A stretch of 64,000 bases of DNA from Microbacterium sp. MYb45 (GCF_002979655.1 NZ_PCPG01000001.1:1116001-1180000); one strand, 5' to 3'. Counted from the stretch's first letter, positions 10,182 through 20,348 are shown. Made by a program: numbers and translations. The notes: generated by a model not told the origin, from the sequence alone.

Positions 10182-10424
10182 ATGGCACAGGACCCGGACC
10201 GCCCACCCCTTCGCACCCGCATTCGCGAAGCAGGTGGCCTCTATTCCTGGGTGAACACCAATCTCATCCGGCTCGCCGGTCCTGCCTCCGTCGGCCCGTA
10301 TGAGAAGACTCCCCCACCGAGCGCCGCAGAACGCGCCGAACGCGCGTGCCCGCTGTGCGGCGCCCCGATGACGCAGCACGAGATCGACCGCTCGGGTCCC
10401 AAGCCTCTGATGCACTGCCCGTAG
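10182..10424 (+). CDS. Small zinc-ribbon-like protein, 80 residues
   Basis: A small conserved-looking protein I cannot name. Seen: a basic N-terminal half with LYSWVNTNLIRLAGPASVGPY, then a CPLCGAPMTQHEI segment and a final MHCP, giving a Cys-x2-Cys ... His ... His-Cys set that could bind one zinc. I recall similar very small proteins widespread in actinobacteria, often divergent from a MarR gene, but I assign no function. Coding is supported by a TACACT box seven bases upstream, by the codon usage, and by the clean fit between divergent marR and the convergent TfoX-like gene. Confidence 0.75.
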   Translation: MAQDPDRPPLRTRIREAGGLYSWVNTNLIRLAGPASVGPYEKTPPPSAAERAERACPLCGAPMTQHEIDRSGPKPLMHCP

Positions 10425-10426
10425 GG

Positions 10427-10777
10427 TCAGTCCTGGTTGGATCCATCGGTCGCCGAGCCGGAGGACTCGCGCGCGACGTCGAGCCAGAACATCAGACCGC
10501 CGTCGTCCTCGATGACCTCGGGCGAGACGTCGAGCCATCCGGATCCCATCGTGCGCGAGCCCATCACCGCCCGGGCGACACCCGTGCGCGTCACGAGCGC
10601 CGCTCCGTTCTCGTCGTCGACACGCACCAGAAGCACGCCGCCCGGCCGCGCTCCGAGAAGGATGCGCCCGTCGTCGAGGAAAGCCCGGGTTCCGAACATC
10701 CGCCGCTCCTCGATTCCGACGTCGGCGCTCAGCAGCGCCCGGATCCGATCGGCCAGCTCGTTCCCCGCAGCATCCAT
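10427..10777 (-). CDS. TfoX/Sxy N-terminal domain protein
   Basis: A 116-residue single-domain protein of the TfoX N-terminal family. Seen: an initial helix (NELADRIRALL), the family core ERRMFGTRAFLDDGRILLGAR (residues about 24-44), LLVRVDDENG, and SGWLDVSPEVI with a C-terminal hydrophobic helix-strand. In proteobacteria full-length TfoX/Sxy promotes competence genes; actinobacterial single-domain versions have no proven role, so no competence function is inferred. Its stop is 2 bases from the stop of the convergent small gene, and it lies just downstream of uvrB. Confidence 0.85.
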   Translation of the reverse strand: MDAAGNELADRIRALLSADVGIEERRMFGTRAFLDDGRILLGARPGGVLLVRVDDENGAALVTRTGVARAVMGSRTMGSGWLDVSPEVIEDDGGLMFWLDVARESSGSATDGSNQD

Positions 10778-10792
10778 GGTCCGAGTCGCGCC

Positions 10793-12865
<2,073 letters not shown>

Positions 12866-12871
12866 ACCTCC

Positions 12872-12877
12872 AGCGTA
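12872..12877 (-). promoter_or_regulatory. Candidate leaderless -10 box for uvrB (TACGCT)
   Basis: TACGCT ends 6 nt before the ATG of uvrB. I found no LexA-type palindrome within the 78-base gap to coaE. Confidence 0.45.
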
Positions 12878-12905
12878 TGCCGCCCCTCCGACATCGAGGC
12901 CGTCA

Positions 12906-12921
12906 GGCGACGATGGTCGCC
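12906..12921 (-). terminator. Short hairpin between coaE and uvrB
   Basis: GGCGAC-GATG-GTCGCC forms a 6-bp stem with a 4-nt loop, 23 bases downstream of the coaE stop. There is no T-run, so it is at best a weak terminator; the arms are short enough to be chance in GC-rich DNA. Confidence 0.25.
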
Positions 12922-12943
12922 GTCTTCACGTGCCCGGGTAAGA

Positions 12944-13543
12944 TCACTGCTGCCGGAGCCGCCCCCAGAGCGCGTCGGTCTGCTCGTACGTGCGCTCCAG
13001 GGTTCCTGCCGTGTCGATCACGACATCCGCGATGGCGAGCCGCCTCTCGTCGGAGACCTGAGCGTCCACCCTCTCCTGCGCCGCTTTCTCTTCCATGCTC
13101 CGCAGCTCGGTCAGCCGCTGGAGCCGCACCGCCGCGGGGGCGTGCGCGACCACGATCAGGTCCCACGGATCGTCGACTCTGGCCTCCACCAGCAGGGGGA
13201 CGTCGTAGACGACCACGGCATCCGCATCAGTAGTGAACGCCGCATCGAATCGGCGCTGCGACTCCTCCCGAACGGCGGGGTGCACGATCGCGTTCAGCTG
13301 AGCGAGCAGCTCGGGGTCTCCGAAGACCTTCGCACCCAGGGCTGCGCGGTCGAGCGCGCCCTCGCCGTCGATCATCGATGCTCCGAACGTCTCCGCTATT
13401 CGCTCCAGCACCGGCGAGCCCGGCGCCTGCACGTCGCGGACGATCTGGTCGGCGTCGACGATCACCGCACCGTGCTCCGCCAGTCGCCGGGCGATGGTCG
13501 ATTTCCCCGAGGCGATGCCGCCGGTGAGCGCGATGAGTGGCAT
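12944..13543 (-). CDS. coaE: Dephospho-CoA kinase
   Basis: Phosphorylates dephospho-CoA on the ribose 3' hydroxyl, the last step of coenzyme A synthesis. At 199 residues it is the simple, unfused form (mycobacterial CoaE carries a C-terminal GrpB-like extension that is absent here). Seen: P-loop GGIASGKST (about residues 8-16), LAEHGAVIVDADQIVRDV with the substrate-binding aspartates, HPAVREES, the DVPLLVEA lid region and the QLTELRSM segment. ATG 13543 follows a TAGACT box by 6 nt. rpsA-coaE-uvrB is a conserved neighbourhood in many actinobacteria; here the sulfur cassette separates it from rpsA. Confidence 0.95.
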   Translation of the reverse strand: MPLIALTGGIASGKSTIARRLAEHGAVIVDADQIVRDVQAPGSPVLERIAETFGASMIDGEGALDRAALGAKVFGDPELLAQLNAIVHPAVREESQRRFDAAFTTDADAVVVYDVPLLVEARVDDPWDLIVVAHAPAAVRLQRLTELRSMEEKAAQERVDAQVSDERRLAIADVVIDTAGTLERTYEQTDALWGRLRQQ

Positions 13544-13549
13544 GTCGCC

Positions 13550-13555
13550 AGTCTA
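13550..13555 (-). promoter_or_regulatory. Candidate leaderless -10 box for coaE (TAGACT)
   Basis: TAGACT ends 6 nt before the ATG of coaE. It lies in the 32-base gap after the CoA-binding protein gene, so coaE can be transcribed independently of the sulfur cassette. Confidence 0.5.
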
Positions 13556-13575
13556 TGTTTCGATCCGATTGATGC

Positions 13576-14160
13576 TCAGCGGGCGAGCAGCTGGCGCCGC
13601 GAGCTGATCACGCCGGTGTCGAACCCGGCGAGGTGCAGACCGCCGTGGAATCGCGCGTGTTCGATCTTGATGCAACGATCCATCACCACCGACATCCCTG
13701 CCGCCTCGGCGACCGCCGCAGCGTCTTCATTCCATGAGCCGAGCTGCAGCCAGAGCGTCTGCGCGCCCGCCTCGATTGCCTCCTGCGCGACACCCGGAAG
13801 GTCGTCGTGCCGGCGGAACACATCCACGATGTCGGGGACGACGGGAAGGTCGCTCAGCGACGCGTAGACCGGCTGCCCGAGGATCTCGGTCTCGCGCGGG
13901 TTGACGAGATAGACGTCGTAGCCGGTGCTGGAGAGGAGGTAGGTCGTCACGAAGTACGACGCCCTCGCCGGGTTGTTCGACGCCCCCACGATCGCGATGG
14001 ATTTGGCCCGCCGGAGCAGTCCGAAGCGCTCCTGTTGGCTCGGGCCGACCCAGCTCCGCTCGGGATGAGCTGCGGGCGCACCGGGCAGCGCACAGGCCAC
14101 CCCGTCCGACACCGCCGGAACAGCGCAGGACTCTGCGGTGGCCGTCTGCGTCTCGCTCAT
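13576..14160 (-). CDS. CoA-binding domain protein (YccU-like)
   Basis: A 194-residue Rossmann-fold protein of the CoA-binding family. Seen: an N-terminal low-complexity segment of about 50 residues, then SIAIVGASNNPARASYFVTTYL (split by the nucleotide-binding glycine motif), YDVYLVNPRETEILGQPVYASL, VDVFRR and a C-terminal CIKIEHAR segment, all typical of YccU-like proteins. The ATG overlaps the stop of the O-acetylhomoserine sulfhydrylase gene by four bases, so the two are co-translated; I recall this pairing elsewhere in actinobacteria. The biochemical role is unknown; binding an acyl-CoA or a nucleotide linked to sulfur-amino-acid synthesis is inference. Confidence 0.88.
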   Translation of the reverse strand: MSETQTATAESCAVPAVSDGVACALPGAPAAHPERSWVGPSQQERFGLLRRAKSIAIVGASNNPARASYFVTTYLLSSTGYDVYLVNPRETEILGQPVYASLSDLPVVPDIVDVFRRHDDLPGVAQEAIEAGAQTLWLQLGSWNEDAAAVAEAAGMSVVMDRCIKIEHARFHGGLHLAGFDTGVISSRRQLLAR

Positions 14161-15461
14161 CGGTTCGCTCCTGTCGCGGTCGTGAGGGCCTGGTCGAGAT
14201 CCCAGATGATGTCTTCGGCGTCTTCGAGACCCACCGAGATGCGGATCAGGTCGGGGCGCACGCCGGCGGCGACGAGCTGCGCCTCGGTGAGTTGGCGATG
14301 CGTCGTCGAGGCCGGGTGGATCACGAGGGTGCGAGCGTCGCCGATGTTGGCGAGATGCGAGGCGAGCTGCAGGTTCTCGATCAGCGTCTCCCCCGCTTTC
14401 CGGCCATCTTCCGCCGCGACGCCGAACGCGAACACCGAACCGGGGCCGAGCGGCAGGTACTTCGCCGCCCGATCGTGGTGCGGATGCTCTTCGAGACCCG
14501 CCCACGTCACGTAGGCGACCCGCGGATCGGAGGCGAGCCAGTCGGCGACGATGCGTGCATTCGCGAGGTGAGCATCGATGCGCTGCGGAAGCGTCTCGAT
14601 GCCTTGGAGAAGATTGAAGGCCGACTGCGGGCTGAGTGCCGGGCCGATGTCGCGCAGTTGCTCCGAGCGAAGCTTGGTGAGGAATCCGTACTCCCCGAAG
14701 TTGTCCCACCATTTGATGCCGCCGTAGGAGTCCACGGGCTCGGTCATCTGCGGGAACTTGCCATTGCCCCAGTCGAAGGTGCCCTTCTCGATGACGACGC
14801 CGCCGAGGGTGGTGCCGTGTCCGCCCAGGAACTTCGTCACGGAGTGGATCACGATGTCGGCGCCGTGCTCGAGCGGCCGTGCCAGGTAGGGCGTGGCGAG
14901 AGTCGCGTCCACCACGAGGGGAACCCCGGCCTCGTGGGCGACGGCGGCCAGTCCTTCGATGTCGGCGATCTCCCCGGACGGGTTGCCGATCATCTCGACG
15001 TAGACGACCTTGGTCTCCGGACGGATGGCCGCCGCATAGTCGGCAGGGTCGGAGGACGCGACGAACGTCGTCTCCACGCCGAACCGTCGCAGCGTCACGT
15101 CGAGTTGCGTCACGGTCCCGCCGTAGAGCTGAGCCGCAGCGACGACGTGGTCGCCGGCCCCGACGAGGGCCGCGAACGTGATGAACTCGGCGCTCATGCC
15201 CGATGCGGTCGCGACGGCGCCGATGCCGCCTTCAAGCGATGCCAGGCGCTCCTCCAGTGCGGCGACCGTGGGGTTGCCGATCCGCGAGTAGATGTTGCCG
15301 TACTTCTGCAGGGCGAACAGGTTCCCCGCATCCGCCGCATCCTCGAAGACGAACGAGGTCGTCTGGTAGATCGGCACCGCTCGGGCACCGGTCGCCGCGT
15401 CGGGCGTGCCACCGGCGTGCAGGGCTCTGGTGCGAAATCCGAAGCGGTGTTCTTCCGTCAT
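14157..15461 (-). CDS. metY: O-acetylhomoserine aminocarboxypropyltransferase (sulfhydrylase)
   Basis: PLP enzyme of the Cys/Met metabolism family that makes homocysteine from O-acetylhomoserine and sulfide (direct sulfhydrylation). The 434 residues fit the long MetY type rather than the roughly 390-residue cystathionine synthases. Seen: FRTRALHAGGTPD at the N-terminus, YSRIGNPTVAALEERLASLE, the PLP-lysine segment HSVTKFLGGHGTTLGG, and the C-terminal LVIHPASTTHRQL and ISVGLEDAEDIIWDL. I chose ATG 15461, which overlaps the acetyl-CoA synthetase stop by four bases; longer in-frame starts lie inside that gene. Its place behind a sulfonate-type transporter supports a sulfur-assimilation role. Confidence 0.95.
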   Translation of the reverse strand: MTEEHRFGFRTRALHAGGTPDAATGARAVPIYQTTSFVFEDAADAGNLFALQKYGNIYSRIGNPTVAALEERLASLEGGIGAVATASGMSAEFITFAALVGAGDHVVAAAQLYGGTVTQLDVTLRRFGVETTFVASSDPADYAAAIRPETKVVYVEMIGNPSGEIADIEGLAAVAHEAGVPLVVDATLATPYLARPLEHGADIVIHSVTKFLGGHGTTLGGVVIEKGTFDWGNGKFPQMTEPVDSYGGIKWWDNFGEYGFLTKLRSEQLRDIGPALSPQSAFNLLQGIETLPQRIDAHLANARIVADWLASDPRVAYVTWAGLEEHPHHDRAAKYLPLGPGSVFAFGVAAEDGRKAGETLIENLQLASHLANIGDARTLVIHPASTTHRQLTEAQLVAAGVRPDLIRISVGLEDAEDIIWDLDQALTTATGANR

Positions 15462-17455
15462 GCTGTCCTCAGTTCGGCGGCGGCGAGCACGTCGGCGATG
15501 TCGTCGACGGCCCAGGGGTTCTGCAGCGATGTGGTGTCCCCGAGGGGGCCGGGGTCGCGGCCGGCTCTGCGATCCTGCTCGGCCTCCCACAACTGTGCCA
15601 GGAGTCTGCGCATGATCTTGCCCGAGCGGGTCTTCGGCAGGTCGGGCACGATCACGATGTGCTTCGGCTTGGCGACGGGGCCGATGGATCGTGCGACCTG
15701 GGTGCGCAGGTCGGATGGGGTGATCTCTGCCCGGCCGGACGGGGTGACGAAGGCGACGACGGCCTGTCCGGTGACCGGATCGGACACGCCGGCGGACCCG
15801 GCCTCCCCCACGGTGTCGTGTGCGACCAGAGCCGATTCGATCTCGATCGTGGAGAGTCGGTGTCCCGAGACGTTCACGACGTCGTCGAGTCGGCCGAGGA
15901 TCCAGATGTATCCGTCGGCGTCCCTGGTCGCTCCGTCACCTGCCACGTAGAACCCGCCGTGGTCACCCCTACCTGCGAACGTCGACCAGTAGGCGTCGCG
16001 ATACCGAGTGGGGTCGCCCCACACGGTCCTGGCCATTCCCGGCCAGGGTCTGCGGACGACGAGGGTGCCCGAGCGGCCGGGCGCGACCTCGTCGCCCCGC
16101 TCGTCCACCACCGCCGCATCGATGCCCGGGAGCGGGACCGAGGCAGAGCCCGGCTTGAGGGCGGTGACTCCCGGGAGCGGGGCGATCATCGCCGCGCCGG
16201 TCTCGGATTGCCACCAGGTGTCGATGACGGGCAGTTCGTCGCGGCCGAAGTTGCGTCGGAACCACACCCAGGCTTCCGGGTTGATCGCCTCCCCGACGGT
16301 GCCGAGCAGTCGCAGGGTGGAGAGGTCGTGGCCCTGTGGCAGCTCTGCACCGAACCAGGTCATGAACGTGCGGATCAGAGTGGGCGCCGTGTAGTAGACG
16401 GTCACCCCGTAGCGCTCGATGATCTCGAGGTGGCGTTCCCGGTGCGGTGCGTCGGGAGTTCCCTCGTAGACGACTTGCGTGAGTCCATTCGACAGCGGAC
16501 CGTAGATCTCGTAGGTGTGCGCCGTGACCCACGCGAGGTCTGCGGTACACCAGTGCACGTCGTCGGGCTTCGCGTCGAAATGGGCCCAGTGCGCCCAGCT
16601 CGCGTGCGTCAGGTACCCGCCGGACGTGTGCACCAGCCCCTTCGGCTTCCCCGTCGTACCGGACGTGTAGATGATGAAGAGCGGATGCTCGGCGTCGAAG
16701 GATTCCGCTTCGTGCTCCGGCGACGCCGTGTCGACGACGTCATGCCACCACACGTCGCGACCGTCCGTCCACGGGACGTCCTGACCGGTGCGGCGCAGGA
16801 CGAGGACGTGCTCGAGATCGGGAAGATCCGTCGCGGCGACATCGGCCGTCGACTTCACCTCGGTGGCGGTGCCGCGGCGATACTGACCGTCACTCGTGAC
16901 GAGCAGCTTCGCGCCGGTGTCGTCGAGACGGAACCGCACGGCTTCGGCCGAGAAGCCACCGAAGACGAGCGAATGCACGGCGCCGATCCGCGCACAGGCG
17001 AGAGTGATCACGATCGTCTCGACGAGCACGGGGAGGTAGATCACGACGCGGTCCCCGGGACGGATGCCGAGAGCTGTGAGCGCGTTGGCGGCCTGCGACA
17101 CGCGGCGCTGCAGATCGGCGTAAGTGACCGAGAGGCGGTCGCCCGGCTCCCCCTCGAAATGCAGGGCCACCTTGTCGCCGCGTCCGGCGTCGACGTGACG
17201 GTCCACGCAGTTGACCGCGACGTTGAGTCTGCCGCCGACGAACCAGCGCGCCGCCGGAACGGCATCGCCGACCGGCGGATCCCATTCGTGGGCGGTGTTC
17301 CACGGCTCGGACCAGTCCAGGCGGCGCGCGGCCTCTTCCCAGAACGCGATCGGATCCGCGGCGGCGCGCGCATACGCCTCCGCGGTGACGTTCGCGTCGC
17401 TGAATCCGCCGCCGGGCGCGTACACACGCGACTCCTGCAGTCGAGCCTCGGTCAC
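15458..17455 (-). CDS. acsA: Acetyl-CoA synthetase (AMP-forming)
   Basis: Converts acetate, ATP and CoA to acetyl-CoA through acetyl-AMP. At 665 residues it matches the family. Seen: the ATP-loop TSGTTGKPKG, the acyl-pocket motif DTWWQSETG including the tryptophan that restricts the pocket to acetate in characterised Acs, the DGYIWILGR hinge region and the C-terminal acetylation motif PKTRSGKIMRR. Translation starts at GTG 17455, two bases after the permease stop; longer starts would run through the permease gene. It is embedded between a sulfonate-type ABC transporter and metY with overlapping ends, an unusual setting: it may supply acetyl groups for O-acetylhomoserine (inference). No lysine acetyltransferase regulator is nearby. 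Confidence 0.94.
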   Translation of the reverse strand: MTEARLQESRVYAPGGGFSDANVTAEAYARAAADPIAFWEEAARRLDWSEPWNTAHEWDPPVGDAVPAARWFVGGRLNVAVNCVDRHVDAGRGDKVALHFEGEPGDRLSVTYADLQRRVSQAANALTALGIRPGDRVVIYLPVLVETIVITLACARIGAVHSLVFGGFSAEAVRFRLDDTGAKLLVTSDGQYRRGTATEVKSTADVAATDLPDLEHVLVLRRTGQDVPWTDGRDVWWHDVVDTASPEHEAESFDAEHPLFIIYTSGTTGKPKGLVHTSGGYLTHASWAHWAHFDAKPDDVHWCTADLAWVTAHTYEIYGPLSNGLTQVVYEGTPDAPHRERHLEIIERYGVTVYYTAPTLIRTFMTWFGAELPQGHDLSTLRLLGTVGEAINPEAWVWFRRNFGRDELPVIDTWWQSETGAAMIAPLPGVTALKPGSASVPLPGIDAAVVDERGDEVAPGRSGTLVVRRPWPGMARTVWGDPTRYRDAYWSTFAGRGDHGGFYVAGDGATRDADGYIWILGRLDDVVNVSGHRLSTIEIESALVAHDTVGEAGSAGVSDPVTGQAVVAFVTPSGRAEITPSDLRTQVARSIGPVAKPKHIVIVPDLPKTRSGKIMRRLLAQLWEAEQDRRAGRDPGPLGDTTSLQNPWAVDDIADVLAAAELRTA

Positions 17456-17457
17456 CC

Positions 17458-18315
17458 TCACACCCACCGACGGAGCAGGTATTTCTCGACCAGCACGAGG
17501 ATCCCGTTGGTGAGCGTGCCCAGAAGTGCGAGCAGCACGATCGAGAGCAGGATGCGGTCCACGCGCCCGCTGCTCTGCGACTCGGTCAGCAGGAAGCCCA
17601 GGCCCATGGACGCTGCGATGAGTTCTGCGGCGACGAGGAACAGCCACGCTTGCGCGAGTGCCAGACGCAGCCCGGACACGACGGACGGCACCACCGCCGG
17701 CAGCTGCACGATGCGGAACAGCGACCAGCCGCGCAGGCTGAACGAACGCCCGGCTTCGACGAGCTGCGGATCGACGTGTCGGAGCGCCGACGAGACCGTC
17801 GTATACACCGGGAAGAACGCACCGATCGCGATCAGAGTGACCTTCGACTCCTCGCCGATCTGCATCCAGAGGATGAGGAGCGGCACCCAGGCCAGCGACG
17901 GCACGGCGCGGACTGCGGTGAGTGTCGGACTGAGAAGCACCTCTCCCAGCCGGGAGAGCCCGACGATGCCGGCCGCGGCCAAGCCGATGACGGATCCGAT
18001 CGCGAAACCGAGCAGCACGCGCTGCACCGAGATCGCGATGTGCGTCCAGAGCTGTCCGGTCTCGGCCAGCTCCACACCGGCCTGGAACACCGACGCCGGT
18101 GTGGGCAGGCGGTACGGCGGCACCATCCCGCTCGTCGTCACCACCTGCCAGGCCGTCAGGATGATCACGGGCAGCAGGAGACCGGCGATGATCCGCACGA
18201 CCGGCCGGTCCCACGAGCGCCGCGTAGCCCCGCTCCGGGGCTGGGACGTGCCCTTCGCGAAGTCGAGCGCGTCCCGAGACTCCTCGGGAACGATCAGTCG
18301 GTCGGGAATGGTCAC
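17458..18315 (-). CDS. ABC transporter permease, sulfonate/taurine/nitrate type
   Basis: Inner-membrane subunit of an ABC importer in the SsuC/TauC/NrtB group, 285 residues. Seen: a cytosolic N-terminal 40 residues, about six transmembrane helices from GLLLPVIILTAWQVV onward, and the EAA loop (VEAGRSFSLRGWSLFRIVQLPAVVPS) that docks with the ATPase. The start overlaps the stop of the solute-binding protein by four bases. The order ATPase, binding protein, permease and the neighbouring metY argue for an organosulfur substrate, but no SsuD-type monooxygenase is present, so the substrate is not proved. Confidence 0.92.
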   Translation of the reverse strand: MTIPDRLIVPEESRDALDFAKGTSQPRSGATRRSWDRPVVRIIAGLLLPVIILTAWQVVTTSGMVPPYRLPTPASVFQAGVELAETGQLWTHIAISVQRVLLGFAIGSVIGLAAAGIVGLSRLGEVLLSPTLTAVRAVPSLAWVPLLILWMQIGEESKVTLIAIGAFFPVYTTVSSALRHVDPQLVEAGRSFSLRGWSLFRIVQLPAVVPSVVSGLRLALAQAWLFLVAAELIAASMGLGFLLTESQSSGRVDRILLSIVLLALLGTLTNGILVLVEKYLLRRWV

Positions 18316-19352
18316 TCGCCGTCGACCGCCTTCTTCGCGAACGTGTCGTTCACGATCGATGAGAGCGCCTTGTCGACGGAGTCCTTGCCGCCCTGCACGT
18401 CACCGGACTCGACGAGAACGGGCGCGATCTTCTCGAGCACCGCGATCTGGTCGTCACCGGGGACGCCGCTCACGTCGAGGTTCGAGCGCTCCTCGATCAC
18501 AGTGGTGGCGACTTCGGGGTCGATGCCGGCGACCTCGGCGAGCAGCGCGGCAGTCTCCTCGGGGTTCTCGAGCGCCCACTCTCGCGCCTGCTCGTACGCG
18601 TCGACGACAGCCTGTGCGAGGTCGGGATGGTTCGTGATGAAGTCCTCGGTGGCGTTGAGGAAGCCGTACGTGTTGAAGTCGACATTGCGGTAGATGAGCT
18701 GGTCACCCGACTCCACCTCGGCCGCGGCCATGATCGGGTCGAGTCCCGCCCAGGCGTCCACGGAGCCACCGTCGAGCGCGGCTCGGCCGTCGGCGTGCTG
18801 CAGGTTCTGCACCTCGACGTCGGAGAGCGACAGGCCGCCCTCCTCGAGTGCCTGCAGGAGGAAGAAGTAGGGGTCGGTGCCCTTGGTGGCGGCGACGGAC
18901 GCACCCTTGAGGTCTTCGAGGCCGGTGATGTCGCTGTCCGGGCCTACGACGATGGCAGACCACTCGGGCTGCGAGTAGATGTCGATGACCTGGATGGGCG
19001 AGCCGTTCGCCCGAGCGAGCAGTGCGGCCGATCCTGCCGTCGAGCCGACATCGACGGAGCCGGAGCGCAGCAGTTCGTTGGCCTTGTTCGAGCCGGCGGA
19101 CTGCACCCACTCGACCTCGACGTCATCGCCGAGGATCTCCTCGAGGATGCCCTGGTCCTTGACGACCAGACTCAGCGGGTTGTAGGTGGCGAAGTCGATC
19201 GACAGGGTGTCCGCCGACCACTCGGTCGTGCCCGGTGTGCTCTCGGTGTCCGATGCCTTGGCATTCTCTCCGGCCACGCACCCGGTCGCGACGAGCATCA
19301 TCGTCCCGGCGATCGCGATCGCGGGGATGATTCGGCGTGTGGTGGTGCTCAT
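18312..19352 (-). CDS. ABC transporter solute-binding lipoprotein, NitT/TauT/SsuA type
   Basis: Extracytoplasmic substrate-binding protein, 346 residues. Seen: a lipoprotein signal peptide with lipobox VATGC (Cys25), then the periplasmic-type fold with FATYNPLSLVV, LRSGSVDVGSTAGSAALLA, DLKGASVAATKGTDPYFFLL and DAWAGLDPIMAAAE, a pattern shared by aliphatic-sulfonate and taurine binders. It overlaps the ATPase gene upstream and the permease gene downstream by four bases each. The ligand could be a sulfonate, sulfate ester or related compound; the metY neighbour favours sulfur. Confidence 0.92.
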   Translation of the reverse strand: MSTTTRRIIPAIAIAGTMMLVATGCVAGENAKASDTESTPGTTEWSADTLSIDFATYNPLSLVVKDQGILEEILGDDVEVEWVQSAGSNKANELLRSGSVDVGSTAGSAALLARANGSPIQVIDIYSQPEWSAIVVGPDSDITGLEDLKGASVAATKGTDPYFFLLQALEEGGLSLSDVEVQNLQHADGRAALDGGSVDAWAGLDPIMAAAEVESGDQLIYRNVDFNTYGFLNATEDFITNHPDLAQAVVDAYEQAREWALENPEETAALLAEVAGIDPEVATTVIEERSNLDVSGVPGDDQIAVLEKIAPVLVESGDVQGGKDSVDKALSSIVNDTFAKKAVDGE

Positions 19353-20206
19353 CGGGACTCCTCGGTGATGCGGTGGTGGGTGTCGACGCCGAGTCCTTCG
19401 AGAAGGTCGGCGCGCAGGTCGGCGAGGCCACGGTCGGCGCGGTCGCGGGGACGGACGCCCGGCACGGAGATCGTGCGGGCGATGGATTGGTCGTCGTCGG
19501 CGCCCGTGCCCGAGCTGTCCAGCGTGCGCAGCAGCAGCACGCGGTCGGCGAGGTAGAGCGCCTCTTCGACGTCGTGGGTGACCAGCAGGATCGTGGTGGG
19601 CTCGGCCGCATGGATCTTCAGGAGCAGATCGTGCATGCGCAGACGCGTCAGGGCGTCGAGCGCGCCGAACGGCTCATCGAGCAGCAGCACCCCGGGGTTT
19701 CGGGCGAGCGCCCGGGCCAGGGAGGCGCGCTGGGCCATACCGCCGGAGACCTCGCGCGGGCGCTGGTCGGCCGCGTGCTCGAGCCCCACGAGGTGCAGCA
19801 GCTCGCGCACTCGCTCACGGCCGACACGGCGGGCGGTTCCTCGCGGCAGGCCGAGCTCGATGTTCTGGGCGATGGTGCGCCATGGGAGCAGTCGCGGCTC
19901 CTGGAAGGCGATGGCGGTCCGCTCGTCGACGTCGGCGACACCGATGTCGTCGAGGAGGATGCGTCCGCTCGTCGGAGCATCCAGTCCGCCGACGAGACGG
20001 AGGAGGGTGGACTTGCCGCACCCGGAGGGACCGACGACCGCGAGGATCTCCCCGGCCACGATGTGGAGGTCGATGCCGCGGAGCACGTCGCGCCTCCCGC
20101 GCGGCAGCGCGAAGGAACGGTCGATCCCGTCGAGACGGACAGCCTGCGCAGTTCCTGCCGACGGCGAAGCGTCAGCGGTGCGCGACGCGGGCAGCAGAGC
20201 AGTCAT
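19349..20206 (-). CDS. ABC transporter ATP-binding protein, SsuB/TauB type
   Basis: Energising ATPase of the importer, 285 residues, first gene of the probable sulfur operon. Seen: Walker A GPSGCGKST, Q-loop AFQEPRLLPWRT, signature VSGGMAQRASLARAL, Walker B VLLLDEPFGALD and H-loop LLVTHDVEEAL, followed by an extra C-terminal tail of about 50 residues. The LPW motif after the Q-loop is characteristic of the NitT/TauT subfamily. The start at 20206 lies 142 bases from the rpsA stop, with an inverted repeat (20236-20253) just upstream that could serve as an operator. Confidence 0.93.
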   Translation of the reverse strand: MTALLPASRTADASPSAGTAQAVRLDGIDRSFALPRGRRDVLRGIDLHIVAGEILAVVGPSGCGKSTLLRLVGGLDAPTSGRILLDDIGVADVDERTAIAFQEPRLLPWRTIAQNIELGLPRGTARRVGRERVRELLHLVGLEHAADQRPREVSGGMAQRASLARALARNPGVLLLDEPFGALDALTRLRMHDLLLKIHAAEPTTILLVTHDVEEALYLADRVLLLRTLDSSGTGADDDQSIARTISVPGVRPRDRADRGLADLRADLLEGLGVDTHHRITEESR

Positions 20207-20235
20207 GACCCCATGCTGGCGGGGCGGACCGATTG

Positions 20236-20253
20236 TTACGAATGCCGACGTAA
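20236..20253. promoter_or_regulatory. Inverted repeat upstream of the sulfur-transport operon
   Basis: TTACG-N8-CGTAA is a perfect 5+8+5 inverted repeat about 30 bases before the ATPase start, in an otherwise GC-rich gap. The spacing is right for a dimeric repressor or LysR-type activator. No sequence-specific assignment is possible, and I saw no S-box or SAM riboswitch fold. Confidence 0.35.
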
Positions 20254-20295
20254 TGTTCCGTCACGCAAAAGCAGCAGCACCCCGGAAAAGCGAAA

Positions 20296-20334
20296 CGGGC
20301 CGCCACACCCGCCCGAAGGCGAGGTGGCGACCCG
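20296..20334 (-). terminator. Hairpin terminator downstream of rpsA
   Basis: Arms CGGGTCGCCAC and GTGGCGGCCCG pair over 11 positions with one mismatch around a 17-nt loop that can itself fold, 14 bases after the rpsA stop. On the minus strand it is followed by TTTCGCTTTT, a T-rich tail. It separates rpsA from the sulfur-transport operon. Confidence 0.6.
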
Positions 20335-20348
20335 ATTCAGAGTGCTGC

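Noticed and set aside
20207..20295. SAM riboswitch or S-box before the sulfur operon
   Set aside because: The gap has about 90 bases and shows none of the paired helices needed; only a short inverted repeat is present.
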